From: Affinundibacterium nitidum
GTDB taxonomy: Bacteria > Pseudomonadota > Gammaproteobacteria > Burkholderiales > Burkholderiaceae_D
Length of the DNA: 64,000 nt
Reading direction: 5' to 3'
Assembly (NCBI RefSeq): GCF_014284155.1
Contig: NZ_JACOFZ010000001.1
Span: 1,568,545 to 1,632,544 of the forward strand
Shown: one piece after another, positions 9,010 through 17,452 of the stretch
Numbering within the stretch: position 1 is the first letter of the stretch
Layout of the letters: every line of letters starts with the position of its first letter
Position numbers and translations under genes: made by a program
Notes under the pieces: generated by a model
The model's input: only the letters and a program-made list of their open reading frames with translations
Databases searched by the model: none
Told to the model about the DNA's origin: nothing

Positions 9010-10899
9010 ATGCAGAAAAAAATTCTATCGAGTTTGCTGTTAGGTTTAGTCCTCAGCGCCACCGGTGTTGCCATCAGTAGCGCCGGCTCGCAAAAAGTCT
9101 GGATTACGGTCGGGGATAGCGCTTTTCAAGAGTTGAAAAAAATCGCGCCCAATATGCACGTAAGTCAATCTCGCACTTTGATGACCGGTGCACCAGGATT
9201 GGCCGGTGAAGAAAAAGTCCATTTAGCGCAAATCGATCGATCCCAAATTTTCGCGCTATCTGCCGCGATTCACAGCAACTTACATCGCTGCGGTGGCTTC
9301 GTTGAACATGCAAGCGAATCTGCTGGACGCACTGTTTTAGAAGGCGGAAACGGACGTTATGCGGCGGCCCCAAGCCTCGCACCGGCGCCATCTTACGCCA
9401 TCGACAACCAAACAACAGTGAATCCATTGCTGGCACAAATGCAAGCGGCGAACATTGGACAAACGATCGTTGATCTTTCTTCATTCGTTAATCGTTATTA
9501 CACAACCACTGGTGGTGTCAACGGTTCAAACTGGATCAAAAACAAATGGACGACTTTGGCGTCCGGTAAAAGCTATGTCACCGTAGAGCAATTCACACAT
9601 GCAGCTTGGGCACAAAAATCAGTCATTATGACGATTCAAGGTACGGATAATGCATCCGAAGTTGTTGTGCTTGGTGGACATTTAGATTCAATCAACACGG
9701 CAGGTACATCGGAAACCACAAGTGCACCTGGCGCAGATGATGATGCATCTGGTATCGCAAGTTTGACTGAAGCGATTCGCGTGATGATGGAATCAAACTA
9801 TCAACCGCGCCGAACGATCAAATTTATCGCTTATGCAGCGGAAGAAGTTGGTCTGAAAGGTTCTGCAGAAATCGCTAAAAAGTTCAAAACTGATGGCGTC
9901 AACGTTGTAGGCGTATTGCAGCTCGACATGACGAACTACAAAGGCTCAGCCAACGATATTTACTTGTTCCAAGATTATACAAACGCTGCCCAAAATACTT
10001 TTGTATCAAATTTGATCAAAACCTATCAGCCAACACTGACAATCGGCACCGATAGTTGTGGATACGGATGTTCAGATCATGCTTCATGGTATGCACAAGG
10101 TTATCCAACTTCGATGCCTTTTGAAACCAATATGTCCCAGGATAATCCGAAAATTCATACCTCTGGAGATACCTACGCAAACATGGGAAGCCAAGCGACA
10201 CATGCATTGAAATTTGGACGTTTAGCAACCTCATTTGCCGTCGAACTCGGTAGCGATGGGCCTAGTACTAGCACAACAAATTTGACGAAAGACGTTGCTG
10301 TCGGAGTCTCTGGTGCAGCGGGTGCAAACAGCTACTACAGTTTTGCCGTTCCAGCTGGCGCAACCAACCTCACATTTAAATCTAGCGGTGGAACCGGCAA
10401 CCTCGATCTGTACACACAATTGGGAAGCAACCCAAGTACTACTGCATACTTACAGAAATCTGCAGGCACGACCACCACAGAAACTATCACTATCGCTGCA
10501 CCAAGCGCTGGTACTTACTACGTCTTGGCAAACTCAGTAACAGCAGTCAGTGGTGCAAGTTTAGTGGCGAGTTACCAAATTACCAGCAGCAACGTACTGA
10601 CAAGCGGTGTACCAGTTAGCTTGGGTAGCATGGCAGCGAACACTACCAAAACATACACGATCGTTGTACCTGCAGGCAAAACCTCGCTGATTTTCAAAAC
10701 GACTGGCGGCACAGGTGATATCGATATCTACTCTAAGTTCGGCGCTGCACCAACTACGGCTCTGTATGATCTGAAATCTGATGGTTCGACAAATACAGAA
10801 ACTATCACGGTATCAGCGCCAAAGGCAGGCACGTATTATGTATTGGTGAAAGCATACGCCGCTGCAAGTGGCGCGAGCTTAACTGCAACACTACAATAA
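9010..10899 (+). CDS. Secreted M28 aminopeptidase with two C-terminal PPC domains
   Basis: Zinc aminopeptidase resembling the Vibrio proteolyticus leucyl aminopeptidase, exported to the outside. It has a signal peptide over about the first 25 residues, a propeptide-like region, then the M28 core. Counting from 9010, metal and catalytic residues are His224 (GGHLDS), Asp244 (GADDDASG), Glu278/Glu279 (AAEEVG), Asp306 (QLDMTNY) and His383 (PKIHTSGDT). Their spacing equals that of His97, Asp117, Glu151/152, Asp179 and His256 in the Vibrio enzyme, and the disulfide pair Cys350/Cys354 is kept. Two PPC (pre-peptidase C-terminal) domains follow at about 418-520 and 530-629. I prefer the second ATG, at 9010, because AGGGAG lies six bases before it; the ATG at 9004 abuts that site. 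Confidence 0.93.
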   Translation: MQKKILSSLLLGLVLSATGVAISSAGSQKVWITVGDSAFQELKKIAPNMHVSQSRTLMTGAPGLAGEEKVHLAQIDRSQIFALSAAIHSNLHRCGGFVEHASESAGRTVLEGGNGRYAAAPSLAPAPSYAIDNQTTVNPLLAQMQAANIGQTIVDLSSFVNRYYTTTGGVNGSNWIKNKWTTLASGKSYVTVEQFTHAAWAQKSVIMTIQGTDNASEVVVLGGHLDSINTAGTSETTSAPGADDDASGIASLTEAIRVMMESNYQPRRTIKFIAYAAEEVGLKGSAEIAKKFKTDGVNVVGVLQLDMTNYKGSANDIYLFQDYTNAAQNTFVSNLIKTYQPTLTIGTDSCGYGCSDHASWYAQGYPTSMPFETNMSQDNPKIHTSGDTYANMGSQATHALKFGRLATSFAVELGSDGPSTSTTNLTKDVAVGVSGAAGANSYYSFAVPAGATNLTFKSSGGTGNLDLYTQLGSNPSTTAYLQKSAGTTTTETITIAAPSAGTYYVLANSVTAVSGASLVASYQITSSNVLTSGVPVSLGSMAANTTKTYTIVVPAGKTSLIFKTTGGTGDIDIYSKFGAAPTTALYDLKSDGSTNTETITVSAPKAGTYYVLVKAYAAASGASLTATLQ

Positions 10900-10946
10900 G
10901 CGTCGCGAAAAAACAGAGTCAAGCTGGAATTCAGCTTTCTTCACAG

Positions 10947-10973
10947 GGGTGTGCTTCGCACACCCTTTTTTTT
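10947..10973 (+). terminator. Rho-independent terminator of the M28 peptidase gene
   Basis: GGGTGTGC, loop TTC, GCACACCC, then eight T. It lies 48 bases after the peptidase stop codon on the same strand. Confidence 0.93.
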
Positions 10974-11033
10974 CATTCCACATTAGAGCATTAAGCTTGA
11001 TACACTAATAGCTTTTGCAAAGAAGCTTTCTCT

Positions 11034-11927
11034 GTGCCACTTACTGCTTTTCTACTCGTCATCGTTGCTGGTTTAATTCATGCACTTTGGAATATCGCTG
11101 CAAAAAAGGCCGGTGGTGATGTTCGTTTTGCAGGACTCACTGCTTTAATTATGGCGATAATCTGGGCGCCAGTAGGCTTGTATGTGGGATGGGATATTGT
11201 ACCAACATGGGGCGCAGTCGAATGGTTCTTCATTTGTGTCAGCGGCGCTCTACACGTACTCTACTTTATTGTTCTCCTTCGCGGCTATCGAAAAGCGGAT
11301 CTGACTGTGGTCTATCCACTAGCCCGTGGCTCTGGCCCATTGCTATCATCCAGCATTGCAATCTTATTTCTTAACGAGCACTTATCTGTCTTGGGAGGCT
11401 TCGGTATTGTCGCAGTGGTAGCAGGTGTATTTCTTATAGCAGGTGGCACCAGATTAATTCAATCCTTATGTCATTCTGCAGCACAGAGTGACCAGCAATT
11501 GCGAGTAAAAAAAGGCGTATTTTATGGCCTATTTACAGGGGTTTTTATAGCGGCCTACACGGTACTCGATGGCTACGCAGTCAAGGTGCTTTTACTCTCA
11601 CCCATTCTAGTCGACTACTTTGGAAACTTTGCGCGCATCGTATTCTTGGCACCAGCCTTGCTTAAAGACAGCAAACAAACAATCCTATCTTGGAAAAGAG
11701 AATGGAGATATGCTTTGATCGTCGGCAGCGTTAGTCCAATCTCTTACGTGTTGGTCCTGTATGCAATGCAAACAGCACCGTTAAGCCATGTCGCGCCAGC
11801 ACGCGAGGTATCCATGCTTTTCGCTGCAATCATTGGTGGTCATTTGCTTGATGAAGGTAATCGTATTCAGCGCATACTAGGGGCGCTGTGCATTGCTGCA
11901 GGAGTGATAGCCTTAGGGAACTTTTAA
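11034..11927 (+). CDS. EamA/DMT-family transporter
   Basis: Inner-membrane permease of the drug/metabolite transporter superfamily. About ten hydrophobic segments are arranged as two EamA repeats, with the typical N-terminal ALWNIAAKKAG and the first repeat's end VYPLARGSGPLLSS. The substrate cannot be read from sequence; relatives export amino acids and other metabolites. The start is GTG. It follows the terminator of the M28 gene and precedes the MATE gene by 86 bases on the same strand, so the two transporters may be co-transcribed. Confidence 0.85.
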   Translation: MPLTAFLLVIVAGLIHALWNIAAKKAGGDVRFAGLTALIMAIIWAPVGLYVGWDIVPTWGAVEWFFICVSGALHVLYFIVLLRGYRKADLTVVYPLARGSGPLLSSSIAILFLNEHLSVLGGFGIVAVVAGVFLIAGGTRLIQSLCHSAAQSDQQLRVKKGVFYGLFTGVFIAAYTVLDGYAVKVLLLSPILVDYFGNFARIVFLAPALLKDSKQTILSWKREWRYALIVGSVSPISYVLVLYAMQTAPLSHVAPAREVSMLFAAIIGGHLLDEGNRIQRILGALCIAAGVIALGNF

Positions 11928-12013
11928 TTCAACAAAGCATCGCAATTAAGCAAGGTCTGCAGGACGAACGATTGTAGTCTTCCATAGCCTATTCAAAACA
12001 AAGAAAGCATACG

Positions 12014-13375
12014 ATGAGAGACTTAAGCACAGGCCCGATCCACCAGCATTTAGTGGCAATGGCAACGCCAATTGCGATTGGCATGTTGGTGCAAACCCTT
12101 TATTTTTTTATCGATCTTTATTTCGTTGCGGGGCTAGGCGACGCTGCGCTAGCAGGCGTCAGCTCCGCGGGTATTTTAAATTTTATCGTGATGGCTTTAA
12201 CCCAGATGCTCAGTGTTGGTGCTGTCACTTTGATCTCTCATGCGGTGGGACGTAAAGATCAAGCGGAAGCAAATCTCGTATTTAACCAAACCATTTTTCT
12301 TTCAATAATTTGTGGTGTCGCAACTCTCATCGCAGGCTATGCGTTTGGCCCGAGTTATATGCGCTCGCTCGGTGCCGATCAAGCGACAATCGATGCTGGA
12401 ACCATATTCATTCGATGGTTTATACCTGGTCTAGCGCTACAGTTCGCGTTAGCAGCGGCTGGCGCTGCATTGCGCGGAACTGGGATCGTCAAACCAGCCA
12501 TGCTGGTGCAAATGCTCACTATTTTGCTCAACATCATACTTGCACCTATATTGATCGCAGGCTGGGGCACAGGTCATCCGATGGGCATCGCCGGAGCCGG
12601 CTTAGCAACTTCAATTGCTTCGCTGATTGGCGTGCTTTTGATGCTGATGTATTTTGCCAAACTTGAACACTACGTCGGCTATCAACGGAAACAACTGAGA
12701 CCTGATTTAATGATCTGGAAACGTATGTTTAACGTAGGCCTGCCAGCAAGTGCTGAATTCTTATTCATGTTTATTTTTATGGCAGTCATTTATTCCATCA
12801 TTCGAGATTTCGGCCCAGCAGCGCAAGCCGGATTTGGTTTAGGTTCACGTGTTATGCAATCCATCTTTCTACCTGTGATGGCTATTTCATTTGCGATCGC
12901 ACCGATTGCCGGCCAGAACTATGGCGCTCGCTTACCCGCTCGAGTGCGAGAAACAGTATGGAAAGCCATCTATATAGAAAGCGTGTTGATGGCATTGCTC
13001 ACTTTGCTGTGTCAAATCGAACCTCGATGGTTTGTACACTTCTTTACAGAAGATGAAAAAGTTATCGTCGTTGCAGCTGAATTTCTGAGAGTCATTTCTT
13101 GGAATTTTGTGGCTTCAGGCATCATCTTTGCCTGTTCAGGAATGTTTCAAGCGCTTGGAAACACTTGGCCCTCATTGATCAGTATGGCGACTCGCGTCCT
13201 TACGTTTGCAGTGCCTGCAATATGGCTCTCGCATCAACCTGGATTCGAGCTCACTCAAATTTGGTACCTATCAGTGGCAACGGTGACACTTCAGACAGTT
13301 GTCAGTGTGTTGCTTTTACGCAGTCAACTCGACAAACGTTTATTTGAGATGGAAAATTCGAAGCCTACAAGCTAG
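12014..13375 (+). CDS. MATE-family multidrug/Na+ or H+ antiporter
   Basis: Twelve-helix inner-membrane exporter of 453 residues. It opens with LSTGPIHQHLVAMATPIAIGM, typical of MATE proteins of the NorM/DinF group, and shows two six-helix halves; the second half begins near residue 235 with FNVGLPASAEFLF. The motif IAPIAGQNYGAR in the second half is characteristic. Substrate unknown. It lies downstream of the EamA gene on the same strand. No terminator is obvious after it. Confidence 0.88.
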   Translation: MRDLSTGPIHQHLVAMATPIAIGMLVQTLYFFIDLYFVAGLGDAALAGVSSAGILNFIVMALTQMLSVGAVTLISHAVGRKDQAEANLVFNQTIFLSIICGVATLIAGYAFGPSYMRSLGADQATIDAGTIFIRWFIPGLALQFALAAAGAALRGTGIVKPAMLVQMLTILLNIILAPILIAGWGTGHPMGIAGAGLATSIASLIGVLLMLMYFAKLEHYVGYQRKQLRPDLMIWKRMFNVGLPASAEFLFMFIFMAVIYSIIRDFGPAAQAGFGLGSRVMQSIFLPVMAISFAIAPIAGQNYGARLPARVRETVWKAIYIESVLMALLTLLCQIEPRWFVHFFTEDEKVIVVAAEFLRVISWNFVASGIIFACSGMFQALGNTWPSLISMATRVLTFAVPAIWLSHQPGFELTQIWYLSVATVTLQTVVSVLLLRSQLDKRLFEMENSKPTS

Positions 13376-13503
13376 AGAAAATATTTATTGGAAATCTATA
13401 AAATTTCACTAGAAATGTAGGAAAAATCAGCACTTTCACCAGAACTTATTCAGCCCCAGCCGCCAACTATTAGCTAGGGTTTTACTCATCTCAGTATAGC
13501 CTG

Positions 13504-13527
13504 TTGTTATTTACTACTTAATAACAA
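13504..13527. repeat. Perfect 8-bp inverted repeat upstream of blaI promoter
   Basis: TTGTTATT, eight-base spacer, AATAACAA, ending ten bases before the -35 box of the blaI-like gene. It could be an additional regulator site, or an AT-rich hairpin ending the MATE transcript. Neither is supported further. Confidence 0.35.
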
Positions 13528-13537
13528 TCTCTTTGTA

Positions 13538-13567
13538 TTGACAAGCAGCTCTCCTTTAAACTACATT
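13538..13567 (+). promoter_or_regulatory. Sigma-70 promoter of the blaI-like operon
   Basis: A consensus -35 TTGACA at 13538-13543 is followed after 18 bases by TACATT at 13562-13567 as -10. The -10 lies inside the first BlaI-type operator, which is the usual arrangement for autorepression. Confidence 0.7.
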
Positions 13568-13587
13568 TGTCGTACTACAAATGTAGT
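13560..13587. promoter_or_regulatory. Two abutting BlaI-type operators
   Basis: Two 14-bp dyads lie head to tail. 13560-13573 is ACTACATTTGTCGT (one arm imperfect) and 13574-13587 is ACTACAAATGTAGT (both six-base arms perfect). ACTACA/TGTAGT half sites are what BlaI/MecI repressors bind. The first dyad covers the -10 box, the second the likely transcription start. Confidence 0.82.
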
Positions 13588-13617
13588 ATTAATAAAAATA
13601 GGTGTAAGGGAGAAGTT

Positions 13618-14010
13618 GTGGAAGACGATCTTAACAATGTTTCGCTCAGCGATTTACAGTTGGCGATAATGCGCGCGCTATGGAATAAGCCCGATTCATC
13701 CACAACCGAAGTCGTCGAAGCCGTTCGCGCGAGTCGGCCACTTGCACACACCACCATCGCAACGCTATTAACACGCCTTGAAAAACGAGGTTTGGTTGCG
13801 GTTAGCCGCGATGGCCGCCAACTTACTTATCGCGCCCTACTGTCTGAAAACCAAGTGCAAAAATCGATGGTCTCAGACTTGGTTTCCTCCCTCTTTATGG
13901 GGAATACAAGTGCACTGTTAAGCCATCTCGTCAAAGAAGACGAGATTGGCGATGATGATCTTGAGAAAATCCGTCGTCTTTTAGAGAATAAAGGAAAGAA
14001 TCGTGCTTGA
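13618..14010 (+). CDS. BlaI/MecI/CopY-family transcriptional repressor
   Basis: Winged-helix repressor of 130 residues. The N-terminal DNA-binding part has the family pattern LSDLQLAIMRALWNKPD, then TTIATLLTRLEKRGLV, and the C-terminal helices serve dimerisation. In BlaI/MecI systems the repressor is inactivated through the membrane protease encoded next to it. I choose GTG at 13618 because AAGGGAG lies five bases upstream; a longer reading from TTG at 13567 would start inside the operator. It overlaps the BlaR1-like gene by eight bases. The regulated signal is unknown and no beta-lactamase gene is nearby. Confidence 0.9.
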   Translation: MEDDLNNVSLSDLQLAIMRALWNKPDSSTTEVVEAVRASRPLAHTTIATLLTRLEKRGLVAVSRDGRQLTYRALLSENQVQKSMVSDLVSSLFMGNTSALLSHLVKEDEIGDDDLEKIRRLLENKGKNRA

Positions 14011-16153
14011 TCAATTTTCACCTCTAATTCTAGTCTGGGCGTTCACCTACTTCATTCACAGTAGCACGCTGATCGCATTCGCCTATTTTCTAGATCGTGG
14101 CGGTTTGCTCAAGAAGACACGTAATGCCGAGCTCGTTTGGCGTTTTGCCTTAATGGGTGGTCTACTCACATCTGCAGCACAGCTGGCACTCACTTCACTC
14201 AATGACACCAGCAAAGCAAACGCGCCTCAAGCCGTAATCCAGAAGAACGCTGCGAATACTTCGACGAAAGCGTTGCCATTAATCTCTCCACTGGAATATC
14301 CTTTAAGAGACAACTTGCAATCTGAGCACGACTCTAATTCCAATCATGCTGAAGCCACATCGTTTGCGCCAAAGTTGAGCTCTATTTTGGGGACGAATCC
14401 GCGATTTGTCCAAGCACCGCTACATATCGAACTTCCATCCGGGACTCAACAGACGACCAAGTACTTAGTCATCATTTGGGCCATCATAGCTGCTTTAGGG
14501 TGTTTCGCTACCTATCGCTCAGCACGATATTTAAATCGACTGGCAGCTTTCTTTCCAGATGCCGACAAAAACGCATTGAAACAGTTGCTAAACCGCGTAG
14601 CAGAACGTGATCAAACACGCATACAGCTCAAAGTAAGTGAGCAATGGAATAGTCCATTCGTCACCCCCGACAATACTATCTGCATTCCGCGCTGGGCATA
14701 CACTAGTCTCACCCAAGATCAGCGAGATGCGATGCTTGCGCACGAAGTAGCCCACGTACTTCGCCGAGACCCAGCATGGCGGGTCGCGATGCAATTGTTA
14801 GCGCGCATCTGTTTTTTCCAACCGCTACACCATTTCGCGATTCATAAACTTGAGTTAATCGCAGAACTCGCGTGCGATGAAAGAGCTGCTCAATCTTCCG
14901 GAAAGCCGCATCAACTTGCAGAGGCTCTGTATGCCTGTGCAAAGGTCACAAAAACCAACGAAGCACCATCTTTAGCCTTAGCCATGTCTCGTCGCGGCTC
15001 TCCATTACTGAAGCGCATCACCAGCTTGCTCGACCAAGATCTCTTACGACAAGCTGCGATTCCACAAAGTCGAGTTGCGCTATCGGTCAAATATAGTTTT
15101 CTGAGCATAGGCTTACTAGCGATGGTCTATAGCACGCCGAGTATTATGATTAGTTTTGAAAAAGCGAACCCTCAATTGCTCGCCGTCATGCAAAAAGTAA
15201 AGCAAGCTACTCAAGAAGTTTTGCCCATTGCAAATCGCTCTGAGGAAATCGCGCAAGCTCTAGTAAGTGCTAAACCTGCTTCTAACTTTACACACCTCGT
15301 ATCTCCCGATATTCCAGAGCAATTGACCGTGCAGGAAGTCAATATGACACCTTTGCCGCAAGTCCAAGAAATCTCACCGTACAAGCTCAACCAAGAAGGT
15401 TTGCAAGAAGCGACAGGTTTAAGAGATAAAAAAGACTTCAGCAAAGCCGTGAAAATTTACCAGGTTTTGGCGGACAAAGGCAGTGTCGAAGCGCAACAAG
15501 CACTTGGCGAAATGTATTGGTACGGTAACGGTGTGGCATCGAACCCTCGCATCGCAATCGAATGGTTTAAGAAAGCGGCCAGCAATGGTTCTTTAAATGC
15601 CGAAAAATATTTAGCACTGTTGACTGAACGTGAAAGACGTATTGCTGAGATCAATTACTTTCTCGAAGAATTCGATGGCAATGAACTGAAATTCAGTGAG
15701 ATGCATTGCACTCGTCCTGATTTCAGCGACCCTGCTAAAAACAGCGTTGATATCGAAAATATGATTGGTCAGATGAACGAATTTGCAAGCTGTTTCAATA
15801 AATATGGTGAAAAACTGAACTCCAGTAAGAATTTGAGCAGCATTATCCCTAACGATCTTCTTCGTCTCATGACAGAGGACGAAATCGACAAAGCCATTAA
15901 CCGAAGCACTCGCACTCTAGCGACCATTCGACTCATGGCCAACATGATCGCAGATGACTTTACGATGGAAAAAAAATCCTGGGAGAGTCGAACACGTGAG
16001 TATTTCAAAGGCGCGAGGTCAAGGGACTGGGTTTCCATCAAACGCGTCGCATTGGTGGACGGTGTAGATCCAGAGTTGGCGGCAATGCATGATCCACAGC
16101 TCGTGAAAGTTAACACTGAAACGCGCTTACAGTTCACTGGCATGCAATTCTAA
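14003..16153 (+). CDS. BlaR1/MecR1-like M56 metalloprotease with Sel1 repeats, no penicillin-sensor domain
   Basis: Membrane zinc protease expected to relay a signal to the BlaI-type repressor. Membrane segments lie near residues 8-28, 43-63 and 155-170. The M56 core carries HEVAH (247-251) and the downstream ELACDERA that supplies the third zinc ligand (about 290-297), then another membrane segment near 365-385. After a linker comes one or two Sel1/TPR-like repeats (about 470-545, with AQQALGEMYWYGNGVA), and a C-terminal domain with Cys569 and Cys597. The penicillin-binding sensor of true BlaR1 is missing. The 716-residue length exceeds BlaR1 (about 600). It is translationally coupled to the repressor. 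The signal and target genes are unknown. Confidence 0.85.
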   Translation: MLDQFSPLILVWAFTYFIHSSTLIAFAYFLDRGGLLKKTRNAELVWRFALMGGLLTSAAQLALTSLNDTSKANAPQAVIQKNAANTSTKALPLISPLEYPLRDNLQSEHDSNSNHAEATSFAPKLSSILGTNPRFVQAPLHIELPSGTQQTTKYLVIIWAIIAALGCFATYRSARYLNRLAAFFPDADKNALKQLLNRVAERDQTRIQLKVSEQWNSPFVTPDNTICIPRWAYTSLTQDQRDAMLAHEVAHVLRRDPAWRVAMQLLARICFFQPLHHFAIHKLELIAELACDERAAQSSGKPHQLAEALYACAKVTKTNEAPSLALAMSRRGSPLLKRITSLLDQDLLRQAAIPQSRVALSVKYSFLSIGLLAMVYSTPSIMISFEKANPQLLAVMQKVKQATQEVLPIANRSEEIAQALVSAKPASNFTHLVSPDIPEQLTVQEVNMTPLPQVQEISPYKLNQEGLQEATGLRDKKDFSKAVKIYQVLADKGSVEAQQALGEMYWYGNGVASNPRIAIEWFKKAASNGSLNAEKYLALLTERERRIAEINYFLEEFDGNELKFSEMHCTRPDFSDPAKNSVDIENMIGQMNEFASCFNKYGEKLNSSKNLSSIIPNDLLRLMTEDEIDKAINRSTRTLATIRLMANMIADDFTMEKKSWESRTREYFKGARSRDWVSIKRVALVDGVDPELAAMHDPQLVKVNTETRLQFTGMQF

Positions 16154-16216
16154 GAGCTAACGCTTAGATATGCATTTAGGCAGTCCATTTACATCACTTT
16201 AGGCAGGGGAATCACG

Positions 16217-16879
16217 ATGGGTTTCAAGAAATTGACAAACACCTCAACATTTCCCTTCTTACCATCGGCGGTACTTGTCTTGGCTCTCTACGGTGCTGTC
16301 GTGCTTTTTCCATTCATTCAATTGAAGGCAAATGCAATTGAGACTGGAAACAACACAAACAGTTCGACTATAGACTTCCAGTCGAGAGTGAATACACAGT
16401 TCCCTAATGGCATTTTGACCGATAAGACCCCGTCTTCTGTCGATAGCAGTGAAGCGGAATACGGGCGCGTCAGCAACCGAAGTAACTTATCACAACTGCA
16501 CATTAACGAGAGCCGAGTGAACTCCAGAGCCTGCCCCATGCCCGACATTCCTCGAGTCTCTACAACACAAACGTCTGAAATCAAAACCATTAATGCCATT
16601 AATCAATGGATCGATTGTCATAACCAATGGGTTGTTCAGCTCCAAGATTTGGCAGAAGATAAGGGGCACGTATTAAAAGTTCGTCATGCTCCAGACAATA
16701 ATCAGGTTCAAAAGAGAAACGCGCAGTCTGTTGCACAAGCTCTAATGTGGGAAGACAAAGAGAAGCTTGAATACCTCAATACTCGCTATGCTGAGTGGAA
16801 GAAAAATAGTTTAGCGTATAAACAGCGTTTAGGTTTTCGTCGCAATCTGATGAGTTTGCAGGAGATGGAGTCTCGTTGA
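16217..16879 (+). CDS. Hypothetical anchored protein sharing the two-cysteine domain of the BlaR1-like protein
   Basis: Unrecognised 220-residue protein with one hydrophobic segment (about residues 14-38), so probably membrane-anchored with the rest outside the cytoplasm or exported. Residues 106-136 align without gaps to 569-599 of the preceding BlaR1-like protein. Both read C, x2, P, D, and the second Cys follows the first by 28 positions, with shared Ile at +19, Asn at +23, aromatic at +25 and C-x-N at the end. It is the third gene of the cluster, 63 bases after the protease gene, with a near-consensus Shine-Dalgarno (AGGCAGGGG). It may be a partner or paralogous sensor. Confidence 0.6.
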   Translation: MGFKKLTNTSTFPFLPSAVLVLALYGAVVLFPFIQLKANAIETGNNTNSSTIDFQSRVNTQFPNGILTDKTPSSVDSSEAEYGRVSNRSNLSQLHINESRVNSRACPMPDIPRVSTTQTSEIKTINAINQWIDCHNQWVVQLQDLAEDKGHVLKVRHAPDNNQVQKRNAQSVAQALMWEDKEKLEYLNTRYAEWKKNSLAYKQRLGFRRNLMSLQEMESR

Positions 16880-17000
16880 TCAAAAGCGCATCAATTTTTC
16901 AAACGAAATCTTGAAGTAACACGATCATAAAAAACTTGATACACTCAGCTTGTTCAGGTCACTTGGTGCCTGCCTAATTTCAGCCGCCGCAGGCTCCTAT

Positions 17001-17411
17001 ATGACCGATTCCGAATTACTTCAACTCGCAGAACACGCTCGCGAAAAAGCCTACGCACCGTACTCACGCTTCAAGGTAGGCGCTGCATTGCTCACGAAGG
17101 ACCAACAAATTTTTTGTGGCTGCAATGTTGAAAATGCTGCGTATGGCCTCTGTAACTGTGCAGAACGCACTGCTTTTTTTTCAGCCATTGCTGCAGGTTA
17201 CAAGCCTGGTGACTTTCTTAAACTAGCTGTCATTGCCGACACTGTAGATCCAATTTCACCGTGCGGTGCATGCCGCCAAGTGATTCAGGAGCTAGGCGGA
17301 GAATCATTAGCCATTATTTTAGGAAATCTTCATGGGGAAAGCATGAACACCACAAGTTCCGCTTTGTTACCAGGTGCATTTTCGAGAACCACCTTGAATC
17401 AAGCTACCTAG
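17001..17411 (+). CDS. cdd: Cytidine deaminase
   Basis: Deaminates cytidine and deoxycytidine to uridine forms in pyrimidine salvage. It is a 136-residue protein of the short homotetrameric type, with the substrate loop NVENAAYGL, the catalytic CAERTAF (zinc-binding Cys plus proton-shuttling Glu) and PCGACRQV supplying two further zinc cysteines. I choose ATG at 17001, giving the usual N-terminus MTDSELLQLA; an upstream in-frame start at 16950 would add an unlike 17-residue extension. It lies on the same strand as the blaI cluster but 121 bases after it, so it probably has its own promoter. Confidence 0.93.
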   Translation: MTDSELLQLAEHAREKAYAPYSRFKVGAALLTKDQQIFCGCNVENAAYGLCNCAERTAFFSAIAAGYKPGDFLKLAVIADTVDPISPCGACRQVIQELGGESLAIILGNLHGESMNTTSSALLPGAFSRTTLNQAT

Positions 17412-17452
17412 AGATTCAATAAGAGGTAGCTACGATCGTATCGCCTCAGACT

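Noticed and set aside
13567-13617. Longer N-terminus of the BlaI-type repressor starting at TTG 13567
   Set aside because: It would start within the operator and -10 region; GTG 13618 has a good AAGGGAG and gives the normal family N-terminus.
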